A DNA stretch of 64,000 nt from an uncultured Flavobacteriales bacterium (GCA_946479985.1 CAMLIF010000007.1:1-64000); one strand, 5' to 3'. Shown: positions 17,492 to 26,798, numbered from the stretch's first letter. A program made the numbers and translations. Notes: generated from the letters alone by a model not told the origin.

Positions 17492-19381
17492 TTATGCGCT
17501 TCGTCTTAATTCACCCAGCGTGCTGAAGAACACCAAACCGTATCCTGTAGCAAGCATCGCATGGAATGGAACCATCCCGAAATCTCCGTAAATTGCTCTG
17601 TTGATAGCTGTAAATCCAAATATGAGCATCAAAATTCCTTCTCCGATTGTAATCAATGAAATACTTTTCTTATCGTATTTGTTTCCTTTAAATTCTTTCT
17701 TGCTGTTTACGTTGAATTTAGGAGTACGTACAAAAGACGATTTAATTCCCATATAACCTTCTAAAACCGCTACTGTATTGCTTAATGAAAGCCCAAGTGA
17801 CACAACCAGGAACTGGAAGAAACGGCCTACAAAACGGATAAACGAAGTAAACGTATTGTCTGTTTTATCTCTGTATGCTAGCCAATAGTAATACATTAAG
17901 AATATGGTACTTGAAATGAAGACGGAACCAAACTGGATTACCCAATTCAAATCTGAGAAACTGTCTTTTATGTGAAGAACAGCCAAACTCATCAATGACA
18001 TGATCAGGATGAATACAAAAACAGATGAGTTGAACAAATGCGACATTCCATGAATACGATCGCTCAATTTAACTCCTTTGAAAGTCAGAATGGTTTTCCA
18101 CATTTTCACAAAACACTCGGCACCACCTTTCATCCAACGGTGCTGTTGTGCTTTTAATGCCGACATAGTAATTGGTAATTCAGCAGGAGCAACAATGTTT
18201 TCCATGTATTTGAATTTCCATCCACGTAACTGCGCACGGTAGCTCAAGTCCAAATCTTCTGTTAACGTGTCGTGTTCCCAGCCACCTGCACTTTCAATAC
18301 ATTTTTTGCGCCATACACCACCTGTTCCGTTGAAGTTGATAAAATGCCCTGCTGCGTTACGACCTCCCTGCTCTGCAGCAAAGTGCCCGTTCAAACCAAA
18401 AGCCTGAAGTTCGGTAAGCAAAGAATACGATTTATTTAAATGTCCCCAACGTGTTTGAACCACACCAATATCATCCGAATCGAAGTTAGGCATAGTTAAT
18501 TTCAACCAATCCGGATTCGGAACAAAGTCAGCATCAAAAATGGCAATGAAATCACCTTTCACACGATCCATAGCAGCGTCTAATGCTCCGGCTTTGTAAC
18601 CGGTTCTGTCAACACGATGGATATGCTCTATCTGTATTCCGCGGGCTGCTACTTCAGCAACTTTTTTCGCGATGAGATCCTTTGTTTCATCAGTTGAATC
18701 GTCCAATACCTGGATATCAAATTTGTCTCTGGGATAATCAAAAGCTGCACATGTTTCAATAATACGGTCAGCTACGTACATTTCATTGTACATCGGGAGC
18801 TGGATAGTAACTCTTTTTGCAGTTGCTTCGTCAAAAGGAATCGGAGCTTTAGCAGCTACTTTTTTACGGTTTCGCGCATAAGCAATAGAAAGGCTTAACT
18901 GAAGAATAGAATAGAAGAATACCAAAACCAAACACAAACCGTATATCACTAAAATAATTCTTGCGGTCATGTGTGACCAGTAGTGCTCCTTGTTTCCTGA
19001 ATCACCCCAATTGAATAACCAGGTTACCTTGGTAGCAGATTTGAAAGGATCATTTTGGTTCATTGCATATTCAGAAGTGTGCTTCGTGTCAATTTTTACA
19101 GGAAACACTTCATGTTTATAGGATTTATCGCTGATTGATAAGTCGAATAAAACAGTGTCTTTGTTTTCTAATTGAACATCCTTGAAAAAGAATTTACCAT
19201 TGTCATCAGTAACAGCAGTGTATTTTTTCTTAGTTTCCTTATTGACAAGTTGTACCGGAACATCGTTCAATGCTCCTTTGGTACGCGAATCACGGAAGTA
19301 ACCGGAAACATTTCGTTTCATCTGTGCATGCAAAGAAAGCGACGCTACGATTGAAAATAAAACAAGAAAATGTCTTGTCAT
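17492..19381 (-). CDS. Cellulose-synthase-like family 2 glycosyltransferase with periplasmic N-terminal domain
   Basis: A polytopic GT2 enzyme that should extend or secrete a polysaccharide or glycolipid. I start it at 19381 (629 residues), giving a clean signal peptide (MTRHFLVLFSIVASLSLHAQ). A longer ATG at 19444 lies inside the -7 promoter box, so it cannot be the usual start. A carboxypeptidase-regulatory-like beta domain (about 21-110) comes next, then a membrane helix near 135-160. The catalytic domain shows FDADF (about 283), TEDLDLSYR (about 373) and QQHRW (about 413). Several C-terminal helices close the protein. The product is unknown. The exported domain fused ahead of the GT2 is unusual. 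Confidence 0.88.
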   Translation of the reverse strand: MTRHFLVLFSIVASLSLHAQMKRNVSGYFRDSRTKGALNDVPVQLVNKETKKKYTAVTDDNGKFFFKDVQLENKDTVLFDLSISDKSYKHEVFPVKIDTKHTSEYAMNQNDPFKSATKVTWLFNWGDSGNKEHYWSHMTARIILVIYGLCLVLVFFYSILQLSLSIAYARNRKKVAAKAPIPFDEATAKRVTIQLPMYNEMYVADRIIETCAAFDYPRDKFDIQVLDDSTDETKDLIAKKVAEVAARGIQIEHIHRVDRTGYKAGALDAAMDRVKGDFIAIFDADFVPNPDWLKLTMPNFDSDDIGVVQTRWGHLNKSYSLLTELQAFGLNGHFAAEQGGRNAAGHFINFNGTGGVWRKKCIESAGGWEHDTLTEDLDLSYRAQLRGWKFKYMENIVAPAELPITMSALKAQQHRWMKGGAECFVKMWKTILTFKGVKLSDRIHGMSHLFNSSVFVFILIMSLMSLAVLHIKDSFSDLNWVIQFGSVFISSTIFLMYYYWLAYRDKTDNTFTSFIRFVGRFFQFLVVSLGLSLSNTVAVLEGYMGIKSSFVRTPKFNVNSKKEFKGNKYDKKSISLITIGEGILMLIFGFTAINRAIYGDFGMVPFHAMLATGYGLVFFSTLGELRRSA

Positions 19382-19441
19382 AGGTTCTAAATTATAAGTA
19401 AGTGTTCTGTCCTGAAATTGTGGTTCACAATCCGGAAGGCG

Positions 19442-19449
19442 CAAAGGTA
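19442..19449 (-). promoter_or_regulatory. -7 promoter box of the GT2 gene (TACCTTTG)
   Basis: On the minus strand the sequence reads TACCTTTG, an exact TAnnTTTG Bacteroidota -7 box. It predicts a transcript start near 19435 and a leader of about 55 nt before the ATG at 19381. It therefore supports the shorter gene start. Confidence 0.55.
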
Positions 19450-19495
19450 ATTAAAATTGAAAACGTATAGTCGAAAATTGAGAAGTCTGGTCACG

Positions 19496-19525
19496 CCTCC
19501 CCTTTGAAGGGGGATTGGGGGGAGG
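19496..19525. repeat. G/C-rich nested inverted repeat
   Basis: CCTCCCC (19496-19502) pairs with GGGGAGG (19519-19525), and an inner CCCCTTTGAAGGGG forms a second, alternative hairpin. It lies between the kbl stop and the GT2 promoter. The pattern looks like the short G/C-rich palindromes dispersed in many Bacteroidota genomes, and it could also end kbl transcription. Confidence 0.55.
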
Positions 19526-19553
19526 ACTTTTAACCAAACTTTTCAGTTTTCAA

Positions 19554-20744
19554 TTATTTTATGACGTTCAGTTCTTTCCCTACTTTAATGAATGCTGCAA
19601 TCGCTTTATCCAAATCTTCAATAGAATGTGCTGCAGAGATTTGTGTTCTGATTCGAGCTGCGCCTTTTGCAACAACAGGGTAGAAGAATCCAATAGCGTA
19701 AACACCTTCCTGCAATAATTTATCTGCAAATTGCTGAGACAATGCTGCATCGTACAACATGATAGGAACAATTGGCGAATCGCCCGGCTTAATGTCAAAC
19801 CCGGCTGCAATGATTCGTTCTTTGAAATATTTTGTGTTCGATTCCAGTTTATCACGTAATTCTGTTGAGCTTCCCAAAATATCAAAAACCTTGTTCGAGG
19901 CACCAACAATAGCCGGAGCTAATGAGTTTGAGAACAAATAAGGACGAGAACGCTGACGCAATAATTCGATAATTTCTTTTTTACCTGTTGTGTAACCGCC
20001 CATTGCTCCACCAAGCGCTTTTCCTAAAGTCCCGGTGATAATGTCAACGCGGTCCATACAATTATGGTATTCCGGAACTCCACGACCGGTCTTCCCAATG
20101 AATCCCGCACTGTGACATTCGTCTGTCATTACCAATGCGTCGTATTTATCAGCCAGGTCGCAAATTTCATTCATTTTAGCAATGTCGCCGTCCATAGAGA
20201 AAACACCGTCTGTAACGATAATTCTGAAACGCTGATCCTGAGCTTTTTTCAATTGCTCTTCGAGGTCAGCCATATCGCTGTGCTTGTAGCGGTAACGCTG
20301 TGCTTTACAAAGGCGAACTCCGTCGATGATTGAAGCGTGGTTTAATTCATCAGAAATAATGGCATCTTCTTCACCGAAAAGCGGTTCAAAAACTCCGCCG
20401 TTCGCATCGAAAGCTGCTGCGTAAAGAATAGTGTCTTCTGTTCCGTAGAACTTAGCAATTTTCGCTTCCAATTCTTTGTGGATGTCTTGAGTTCCGCAGA
20501 TAAAGCGTACTGACGACATTCCGAAACCGCGTGTGTCCAAAGCATCTTTTGCTGCCTGGATCACTTCCGGATGCGATGAAAGACCGAGGTAATTGTTCGC
20601 ACACATAATCACAACTTCGTCGCCAGAGCTAACGTTTACACGCGCACCCTGCGGAGATGTAATAATGCGTTCTCTTTTGAAAATACCTCCTTCTTGTATA
20701 GCGTTCAATTCAGCCGACAAGTGTTCTTTCATTTTTCCGTACAT
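19554..20744 (-). CDS. kbl: Glycine C-acetyltransferase (2-amino-3-ketobutyrate CoA ligase)
   Basis: A PLP enzyme of the alpha-oxoamine synthase family. It joins acetyl-CoA and glycine, or cleaves 2-amino-3-ketobutyrate in threonine breakdown. The 396-residue protein contains [14 protein letters not shown], the [14 protein letters not shown] segment typical of Kbl, TDECHSAG, and the PLP lysine in [14 protein letters not shown] (about residue 240). The Kbl-like segment argues against serine palmitoyltransferase or BioF, though these are close relatives. No threonine dehydrogenase is next to it. Confidence 0.9.
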   Translation of the reverse strand: MYGKMKEHLSAELNAIQEGGIFKRERIITSPQGARVNVSSGDEVVIMCANNYLGLSSHPEVIQAAKDALDTRGFGMSSVRFICGTQDIHKELEAKIAKFYGTEDTILYAAAFDANGGVFEPLFGEEDAIISDELNHASIIDGVRLCKAQRYRYKHSDMADLEEQLKKAQDQRFRIIVTDGVFSMDGDIAKMNEICDLADKYDALVMTDECHSAGFIGKTGRGVPEYHNCMDRVDIITGTLGKALGGAMGGYTTGKKEIIELLRQRSRPYLFSNSLAPAIVGASNKVFDILGSSTELRDKLESNTKYFKERIIAAGFDIKPGDSPIVPIMLYDAALSQQFADKLLQEGVYAIGFFYPVVAKGAARIRTQISAAHSIEDLDKAIAAFIKVGKELNVIK

Positions 20745-20763
20745 GAGCTTATTTTTTGAAACG

Positions 20764-20771
20764 CAAAGATA
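20764..20771 (-). promoter_or_regulatory. -7 promoter box of kbl (TATCTTTG)
   Basis: The minus strand reads TATCTTTG, an exact TAnnTTTG box, 20 bp before the kbl ATG. It predicts a very short leader of about a dozen bases. Confidence 0.55.
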
Positions 20772-20847
20772 ATAGAATTACGAATTATTAATTATGCACG
20801 AAAGGAACAGTTCCAACAATTGGTAATTAGGCACTTGTAATTAGTAA

Positions 20848-21879
20848 TTATTGTTCAACCCACACCTTCGCACCTTCCGAACAATTCGTGCAGATATCGA
20901 TTTGGCTTCTGTCACTGATTACCGCTTTACGGAAGTCTTTATATTCTCTACCGGTCCAGATTTCCTTGAAGGATTTGGTCTCAAGAGAGCCAAGCGGATG
21001 CTCTGCATCTTTATCAAAGCAGCAGGGAACAACCTGACCGTCGAAAGTAAGAACACTCGAACTCCACATCCGCCAGCAATGATCTCCGCCAACAAATTTT
21101 ACGCGGTAAGTTCCATCTTTTTGTTTGATGTACCGCGAGTATTCTTCGTTTTCCGGAATGAGTTCATTGCCGTTTTTATAATCGTAAACCTGTGCCGTTT
21201 TAAAGCGTACTTCGTCTATTCCGATTTGATCTGCAAGCTGCTGAACTTCGTTTATTTGATGTTCATTGGCTCTTACTACTAAAAATTGGAAAATAAGATA
21301 CGGTGTTTGACTTCCAGCTTCAATTTTTGCTTTTGCCAGCGCTTTCGAACCGTCAATCACTTTTTGCAGCGTTCCGTTTACGCGATATGATTCATAAGTT
21401 TCCTGGGTTAAACCGTCTATTGAAATGATTAAACGGTCGAGGCCCGATGTAACAATTTCCTGAGCTTTTTTATCGTCAATGAAATGTGCATTTGTTGAAG
21501 TTGCCGTGTAGATTTTTTTTTGTTTGGCGGCTTTGATCAGATCTAGAAAACGAGGGTGTAAAAAAGGTTCTCCCTGGAAATAGTAATTGATATAGAAAAC
21601 GGTTGGAGCGAGTTGAGTCAGCCAATTTTCGTGTTTTTGCAAATCCAGTTTTCCGGTTGGCCGGGTGAAAATTTTTAATCCGCTCGGACAAGCCGGACAG
21701 CCCAAATTGCACGCTGTAGTTGGTTCAATACTCAACGAGAATGGTTTTCCGAAAACAACCGGTTGTTTGGTAAGCCGTGAATAATAGAAACTCATTTTCA
21801 GTCCAATAAGATTGAAAAATCTCCTGGCGGTTAAATGCTTCAGGATGTTTAAATTATCGTTTCGTTGCGCTTTGGCCAT
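20848..21879 (-). CDS. Radical SAM/SPASM domain protein
   Basis: The 343-residue protein has the radical SAM cluster motif Cys57-x3-Cys61-x2-Cys64 (TTACNLGCPACP). It also has a C-terminal SPASM-type cysteine set, with CC near residue 286 and CTNC near 330, for auxiliary Fe-S clusters. Members modify peptides, cofactors or cell-envelope molecules with a 5'-deoxyadenosyl radical. No precursor peptide gene is visible nearby, so the substrate is unknown. The nearest neighbour, kbl, is about 100 bp downstream and probably separately transcribed. A near-match -7 box (TACTTTCG, 21888-21895) precedes the start. Confidence 0.88.
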   Translation of the reverse strand: MAKAQRNDNLNILKHLTARRFFNLIGLKMSFYYSRLTKQPVVFGKPFSLSIEPTTACNLGCPACPSGLKIFTRPTGKLDLQKHENWLTQLAPTVFYINYYFQGEPFLHPRFLDLIKAAKQKKIYTATSTNAHFIDDKKAQEIVTSGLDRLIISIDGLTQETYESYRVNGTLQKVIDGSKALAKAKIEAGSQTPYLIFQFLVVRANEHQINEVQQLADQIGIDEVRFKTAQVYDYKNGNELIPENEEYSRYIKQKDGTYRVKFVGGDHCWRMWSSSVLTFDGQVVPCCFDKDAEHPLGSLETKSFKEIWTGREYKDFRKAVISDRSQIDICTNCSEGAKVWVEQ

Positions 21880-22241
21880 AGTTAAAACGAAAGTACGGAT
21901 TCTGACTAACTAATGCCAGTTGCAAATTGGAGTTTATATTAACTTACCACAGATGAACATGTAAATGCGTACCTACCGGACACGCTTTGATTTAATAATA
22001 CGGCATCGGTCCTGTGCTGAGCTTGCCGAAGTATAGGCGCCAAAATATCTGCTCATCTACGGGAGAATTATGAGGTTTCCTGCCAGCAGGAAATTAGGAT
22101 CGCAAGTGATAGGGATTTGTAAGCAGTAATTTTTGGTAAAGTTTTTGTTGTCGGCGACCGGCTTTCTCTCTAATGGATTTTTAACTTTACTGTAACTTTT
22201 TTAAAGTGGGAATGTCTTTGAAAAAGCAAACACCCCAAACT
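21880..22241. other. Divergent intergenic region with a CTGAGC...CGAAG element
   Basis: This 360-bp gap separates the divergent radical SAM and DUF5686 genes. It holds no convincing ORF. Around 22011-22034 it contains GTGCTGAGCTTGCCGAAGTAT. This resembles the widely dispersed CTGAGC-n-GTCGAAG element of Bacteroidota, and a second copy forms the terminator at 25877-25913. An AT-rich TAACTTTACTGTAACTTTT stretch lies just before the DUF5686 gene and may be its promoter. Confidence 0.5.
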
Positions 22242-24626
22242 ATGAAACACTTTTTACTTGCTATTGCATTTATTTCCTGTGCATATTCTATCCATGCTCA
22301 AAAGATCCAGATTCTTGATGTAGAAACGAATGAGCCCATCCCGTTTGCGCGGGTTTCTTGTACGGGTAGTAAATACGTTGCTGATATTGACGGTTATTTT
22401 TCGCCAATTTGTGCCGGACAGAATACCACTTTTGTCGCCGCCGGATATTCTGATACAACCATACATTTATTAAACGAATCTGTTATTTATATGCGTGTGA
22501 AAGAAAATCAGATCGAAGAAGTAACTATCTCTGCCGAGGACGAAGAGGCTAACCGTATTATGGAAAAGGCTGCGGATCATCGAAAAGCGAATCACCCCAA
22601 CGGTGATGTTTCATACAAATACACCAGTTACAGCAAGTTTTTATTCACTTTGAATCCGGATGCCCTGGCGAAAATACCCGATACAACTTCTGATACCAGT
22701 TTGGTGAAGGTGAAAGAGTTTTTTGATCTGCAGCATTTGTTTCTGCTGGAAAGTACAACGAATCGTTTTTTTGATCCGCCTTACCGTGAAAAGGAAGAAA
22801 TTACGGCATATAAGGTTTCCGGATTTTCTGATCCGATGTTTTCGAGTTTCGCGAGTGAGTTACAGACGTTTCATTTTTACGAAAATCAATTCAGCATTCT
22901 CGGAGAATCATTTATTAGCCCGTTGGCCTTCGGAAATGTAAAAAGATATCGTTTTCAATTGATGGAAACACTGATTTCGGAGGAAGGAGATACAACTTTT
23001 CATATTCGTTTCCGCCCAAGGGTTGATAAGAATTTTGAAGGAATGAAAGGCGAAATTTTCATTAGCTCACGTAACTTTGGAATTGAAAAAGTAATTGCTT
23101 CTCCTGCTGAAAAGTCGGAAACACTGAATGCAACAATTATTCAGGAATATCAATACAGAGATGGCCGTTGGTTTCCGTATAAATTGTCAACAGAAGCGAG
23201 CTTTCCAGGCATGAAATTATCTCAGGATATTGATGATTCTTATATGATTGCTAAAGGTACAACATATATAGAAAATCTGCAGTTTGGTGTAGACCTGAAA
23301 AAAGAGAAGTTTAATGCAGCAACAGTTATTACGAACGATGACGCCGGTGAGAAAGACAGCACTCACTGGAATAATCAACGTGCTTACCAGCTTACGGACA
23401 AGGAAGAAAAGACCTACCAGACGATTGATAGTCTTTCGGAAGTGTACCATTTTGATGCGAAATTGAAGTATTTCTCCGCTTTGCTGGAAGGAAAAGTTCC
23501 TTTAGGTTACGTGCAGCTGGATTTAACACGCTTGTTCAATTACCACGAGTATGAAGGTTACCGTTTTGGTTTGGGACTGGAGAATAGTGCTAAACTGATG
23601 AAGCGTGTTACAATCGGAGGTTACGGAGCTTACGGTAACAGAGATAAAGTCTGGAAATACGGAGCTTATCTGAAAGCGAACCTGTTTCCGAAACAGTTCA
23701 TTGGTTTGGAAATGAGGTATCAGGATGATATTGCGGGTAGGGGATTGATTGGTTTTGATCCACGCAAAGATGTTTTGAAGCTGAATACAATTTACGAAGA
23801 TTTCTATATTTCACAGATGGACAGGCAGCGCTTGGCAGAAATGATGTTTACCGGCTATTTTAAACCAACTCTGGGCTGGCGAATCGGAACCTCGTATCAG
23901 CGTTTGTGGTTTACGCAGGGATACACTTTTACGAATGACGGAATCACTTATGACAAACTGGATCAGCACGAAATGAAAGGCGAATTGACCTGGAGTTTGG
24001 GTGAGAAAGTGAAGTATTTGGGGAATAAACGAATTTCCAGTGGTTCCAATAAACCGCAGTTCAAATTGGGAACTGCAATCGGGTTGAAAGGTTTGGAAGA
24101 AAGCACTTTAAATTATCAGCGAATTTACTTCGAAGTCAGTGAACGAATTCAGCTTCGTGCGGCAGGATTGCTTCAGATGAAATTAAATGCCAGGCAAACA
24201 TTTGGTGCTGTGCCTCTTTTCTGGATGAATGCCGCAAATGGTACCGGAGGTAAAGACTGGAATTTAACTGTTCCGAATACCTTTGAAACTATGCAGGCTT
24301 CCACGTTCTACCAGGATAAAATGGCTGCCTTCTATTTCAGATATACAACGAAGCCTTTGAAGACAAATTTGAAATGGACTGCTCCCAAACTTGGAATTCA
24401 TTATGCAATGGGAACAGGAACATTTAATTCGAAAGCAACACATTCTTTCATACCTCCAAGCATGCGAAAAGGATATTATGAATCAGGTCTTATTTTGGAA
24501 AACCTTTTGATCCTGAATACAACAGGTCTTGGAATTGGGGCGTTTGTTCCGTATGGATCATTGGTCTCCCCTGATCTTTCCAAAACACTGACGTTTAAGA
24601 TTTCCCTGAATGTGGTGCTGAATTAG
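22242..24626 (+). CDS. DUF5686 outer-membrane protein with CarboxypepD-regulatory-like domain
   Basis: I start the gene at the ATG at 22242 because it begins a clear signal peptide (MKHFLLAIAFISCAYSIHAQ). An upstream ATG at 22206 would add 12 polar residues. The 794-residue product has a beta-sandwich carboxypeptidase-regulatory-like domain (about 20-90). A long region matches the DUF5686 family, ending in alternating hydrophobic strands that look like an outer-membrane barrel and a final LNVVLN. Function is unknown; DUF5686 proteins occur in many Bacteroidota and are thought to sit in the outer membrane. It is followed by csaA after 13 bp. Confidence 0.82.
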   Translation: MKHFLLAIAFISCAYSIHAQKIQILDVETNEPIPFARVSCTGSKYVADIDGYFSPICAGQNTTFVAAGYSDTTIHLLNESVIYMRVKENQIEEVTISAEDEEANRIMEKAADHRKANHPNGDVSYKYTSYSKFLFTLNPDALAKIPDTTSDTSLVKVKEFFDLQHLFLLESTTNRFFDPPYREKEEITAYKVSGFSDPMFSSFASELQTFHFYENQFSILGESFISPLAFGNVKRYRFQLMETLISEEGDTTFHIRFRPRVDKNFEGMKGEIFISSRNFGIEKVIASPAEKSETLNATIIQEYQYRDGRWFPYKLSTEASFPGMKLSQDIDDSYMIAKGTTYIENLQFGVDLKKEKFNAATVITNDDAGEKDSTHWNNQRAYQLTDKEEKTYQTIDSLSEVYHFDAKLKYFSALLEGKVPLGYVQLDLTRLFNYHEYEGYRFGLGLENSAKLMKRVTIGGYGAYGNRDKVWKYGAYLKANLFPKQFIGLEMRYQDDIAGRGLIGFDPRKDVLKLNTIYEDFYISQMDRQRLAEMMFTGYFKPTLGWRIGTSYQRLWFTQGYTFTNDGITYDKLDQHEMKGELTWSLGEKVKYLGNKRISSGSNKPQFKLGTAIGLKGLEESTLNYQRIYFEVSERIQLRAAGLLQMKLNARQTFGAVPLFWMNAANGTGGKDWNLTVPNTFETMQASTFYQDKMAAFYFRYTTKPLKTNLKWTAPKLGIHYAMGTGTFNSKATHSFIPPSMRKGYYESGLILENLLILNTTGLGIGAFVPYGSLVSPDLSKTLTFKISLNVVLN

Positions 24627-24639
24627 ATAAGTAGAAAAC

Positions 24640-24984
24640 ATGATTATTACCGAACAGGAAATAAATTGGAGCGACTTTTCGAAAGTTGAAATGCGGGTTG
24701 GTACCATTATCAGTGCAGAACTATTTGTTGAGGCAAGAAATCCTGCTTACAAGCTTCTGGTAGATTTCGGAGAATTTGGTATCAAGAAATCCTCAGCGCA
24801 AATAACAAAGTTATATCAGCCTGCAGATTTAACAGGGAAGCAGGTAATTGGAGTGATTAATTTTCCTCCGAAACAAATTGCAACCATAAAAAGTGAGTGC
24901 CTGATCCTGGGAGCTGTCGAGAACGATGAGGTTACCTTGCTAACCGTCGATTTGAAAGTGAAAAACGGATTACGAATAGGATAA
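24640..24984 (+). CDS. csaA: CsaA-like tRNA-binding-domain protein
   Basis: The 114-residue protein is a free-standing tRNA-binding (EMAP II-like OB) domain. Visible segments are FSKVEMRVGTIISAE, the mid region LLVDFGEFGIKKSSAQIT and VIGVINFPPKQIA. This is the size and pattern of CsaA, a dimeric cytosolic protein with tRNA-binding and secretion-chaperone activity in Bacillus. It probably shares a transcript with the DUF5686 gene, and converges on murI with a 4-bp gap. Confidence 0.9.
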   Translation: MIITEQEINWSDFSKVEMRVGTIISAELFVEARNPAYKLLVDFGEFGIKKSSAQITKLYQPADLTGKQVIGVINFPPKQIATIKSECLILGAVENDEVTLLTVDLKVKNGLRIG

Positions 24985-24988
24985 AACG

Positions 24989-25813
24989 TTACAAACGAAT
25001 ATGCTCAGCTACTATTGCTTCTCCCAAAAAGGTAGAAGCCTTTTCTGAAAAATCAGTGGCATTTTCTGTGGTTAAATACCTTGATTTTCCGCCTTTCGAG
25101 CACATGGAATCAATTTCAGGATGCCGCTGCATGTAATCTGCTAAGCTGTCGGCAACCAATTCGCCCTGGGCAATTACCTGAATAGAATCCGGGAGCAATT
25201 CTTCCAATCGTTTTTTGATTAACGGGTAATGCGTACAGGCTAAAAGAATCGTGTCAATTTTTGGGTCCTGCTCGAGGAGAGAAACCAGGTCTTTCTGAAG
25301 GAAATAGGTTCCGCCTGGCGAGTCGTAGGCATTGTTTTCAATCAAGGGAACCCACATTGGACATGCCTGCTGCGTGACTACAAGCTCCGGCGACATTTTT
25401 CCCAATTCAATGAGGTAACTTCCGGATTTCACCGTTCCTTCGGTTCCTAAAATCCCAACATGCTTTGAACCTGTGCTTTTCTCCAATGCTTCGGTACTGG
25501 GCCGAATAACACCGAGAACCCGCTTCGTACTTTGTAAAAGAGGTAATTGTTTCTGCTGGATACTTCTTAAGGCTTTTGCCGATGCAGTATTACAAGCAAG
25601 AATTACAAGCGAACAGCCTTCATCGAAAAGATGTTGAACGGCTTCCCACGTATATTCGTAAATCACATCGAAACTACGTGACCCATAAGGTGCGCGGGCA
25701 TTGTCGCCAAGATAAAGGTAATCGTAAGCAGGAAGTTTTTTCTGCAATTCACTTAGAACAGATAATCCTCCGTAACCGGAATCAAAAACACCAATTGGAC
25801 CTGAGTTTTCCAT
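24989..25813 (-). CDS. murI: Glutamate racemase
   Basis: The enzyme makes D-glutamate for peptidoglycan. The 274-residue protein has the N-terminal GVFDSGYGGLSVL with the conserved Asp-Ser. The two catalytic cysteines lie in ACNTASA (near residue 74) and ACTHYPL. Length is typical. A perfect 19-bp palindrome (25835-25853) overlaps its presumed promoter, and the -7 box lies only 5 bp before the ATG. Confidence 0.95.
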   Translation of the reverse strand: MENSGPIGVFDSGYGGLSVLSELQKKLPAYDYLYLGDNARAPYGSRSFDVIYEYTWEAVQHLFDEGCSLVILACNTASAKALRSIQQKQLPLLQSTKRVLGVIRPSTEALEKSTGSKHVGILGTEGTVKSGSYLIELGKMSPELVVTQQACPMWVPLIENNAYDSPGGTYFLQKDLVSLLEQDPKIDTILLACTHYPLIKKRLEELLPDSIQVIAQGELVADSLADYMQRHPEIDSMCSKGGKSRYLTTENATDFSEKASTFLGEAIVAEHIRL

Positions 25814-25817
25814 ACTT

Positions 25818-25853
25818 CAAAAGTACACAGAATTGAATTGGAAATTCCAATTC
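25818..25853 (-). promoter_or_regulatory. murI promoter: -7 box plus 19-bp palindrome
   Basis: The minus strand reads TACTTTTG at 25825-25818, an exact TAnnTTTG box. The ATG of murI begins 5 bp further, so the transcript would be leaderless or nearly so. Upstream, GAATTGGAA and TTCCAATTC (25835-25853) form a perfect 9-bp palindrome around one base, in the place of the -33 to -15 region. This looks like an operator. Confidence 0.45.
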
Positions 25854-25876
25854 TAATAACTAAGTGGAGTAAAATT

Positions 25877-25913
25877 GAAAAAGGTCACTGAGCGGAGTTG
25901 AAGTGCCTTTTTC
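25877..25913 (-). terminator. Terminator of the dioxygenase gene, built on a dispersed CTGAGC element
   Basis: GAAAAAGG-t-CACT (25877-25889) pairs with AGTG-CCTTTTTC (25902-25913), with one bulged base. On the minus strand it is followed by a T-rich tract. It sits directly downstream of the dioxygenase stop. The loop contains the CTGAGCGGAGTTGAAG word that is dispersed in many Bacteroidota genomes. Confidence 0.7.
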
Positions 25914-25919
25914 CATTAT

Positions 25920-26798
25920 CTAACCGAACTGCACCGATGTCATATTCAAACTTCCGCCTACCAGCTCGTCGTTAAACAATCCGATTGCATCATTCTCATT
26001 TGAAAGGCCAAGCGTGTATAGCAAGGGGTAGTAATGATCAGGAGTTGGGATTGCCAGTGCAACTGATGAGCCTAGTTTTTTGTAATCAATCAATGCCTGA
26101 TGATCACAATCCTGGATCAATGATTTGAATTTCTCATGAGCCTCAATTGCCCAGTCGAAACCGTAATTGGGCTGGTTGAGCTTATCCCATGCTACTTTTC
26201 CGAGGTTATGGACCATATTACCGCTTCCGATAATCAAAACACCTTGCTTACGCAATGCTTTTAGTTCCTTTGCCAAATTGTAATGGTATTGAGGATCTTT
26301 GTAGTAATCAATACTTAATTGAAGGACCGGAACATTAGCATTCGGATACATGTGACGAACAACCGTCCAGGTTCCATGATCCAAACCCCATTCGTGATCT
26401 AGACCAACCGGAGTTGATGTAATGAGCTCTTTGGTTGTTAGTGCAAGTGTCGGTGATCCGGGGGCCGGATATTGCACATCGAAAAGTTCCTGTGGAAATC
26501 CACCGAAATCATGAATTGTTTTGGGTGTATCCATTGCTGTGATGTACGTTCCTTTCGTTAGCCAGTGAGCAGAGATTACTAAAACAGCTTTTGGAGTTGG
26601 GAGATGTTCTACCTGCTTTTTCCACTGTTGAGAAAAGTTATTGTCCTGAATGCCATTCATGGGGGAACCGTGGCCAATAAATAAAACCGGATAAGTATAA
26701 TCCTCTTCTTCGAGAATATTTCTGAGTGATAGGGCGGAAGTAAGTCCACTAACTGCTGCAAATCCTAACATAGACGATACGAAAGTTGAACGTTTCAT
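25920..26798 (-). CDS. 4,5-DOPA-dioxygenase-like extradiol dioxygenase (LigB/YgiD family)
   Basis: The 292-residue protein contains FIGHGSPMN, ISAHW and GLDHGTWTV, and later GSGNMVHNL. These are the metal-binding His and signature regions of the YgiD/DODA class, which opens catechol rings with a non-haem metal. E. coli YgiD acts on L-DOPA. The substrate here is unknown. Unlike E. coli YgiD, the protein carries an N-terminal hydrophobic leader (MKRSTFVSSMLGFAAVSGLTSALS), suggesting export or membrane tethering. Its Arg is single, so it is not a clear Tat signal. Confidence 0.88.
   Translation of the reverse strand: MKRSTFVSSMLGFAAVSGLTSALSLRNILEEEDYTYPVLFIGHGSPMNGIQDNNFSQQWKKQVEHLPTPKAVLVISAHWLTKGTYITAMDTPKTIHDFGGFPQELFDVQYPAPGSPTLALTTKELITSTPVGLDHEWGLDHGTWTVVRHMYPNANVPVLQLSIDYYKDPQYHYNLAKELKALRKQGVLIIGSGNMVHNLGKVAWDKLNQPNYGFDWAIEAHEKFKSLIQDCDHQALIDYKKLGSSVALAIPTPDHYYPLLYTLGLSNENDAIGLFNDELVGGSLNMTSVQFG

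Noticed and set aside
22206..22241. Earlier ATG for the DUF5686 gene
   Set aside because: It adds 12 polar residues before a clear signal peptide.
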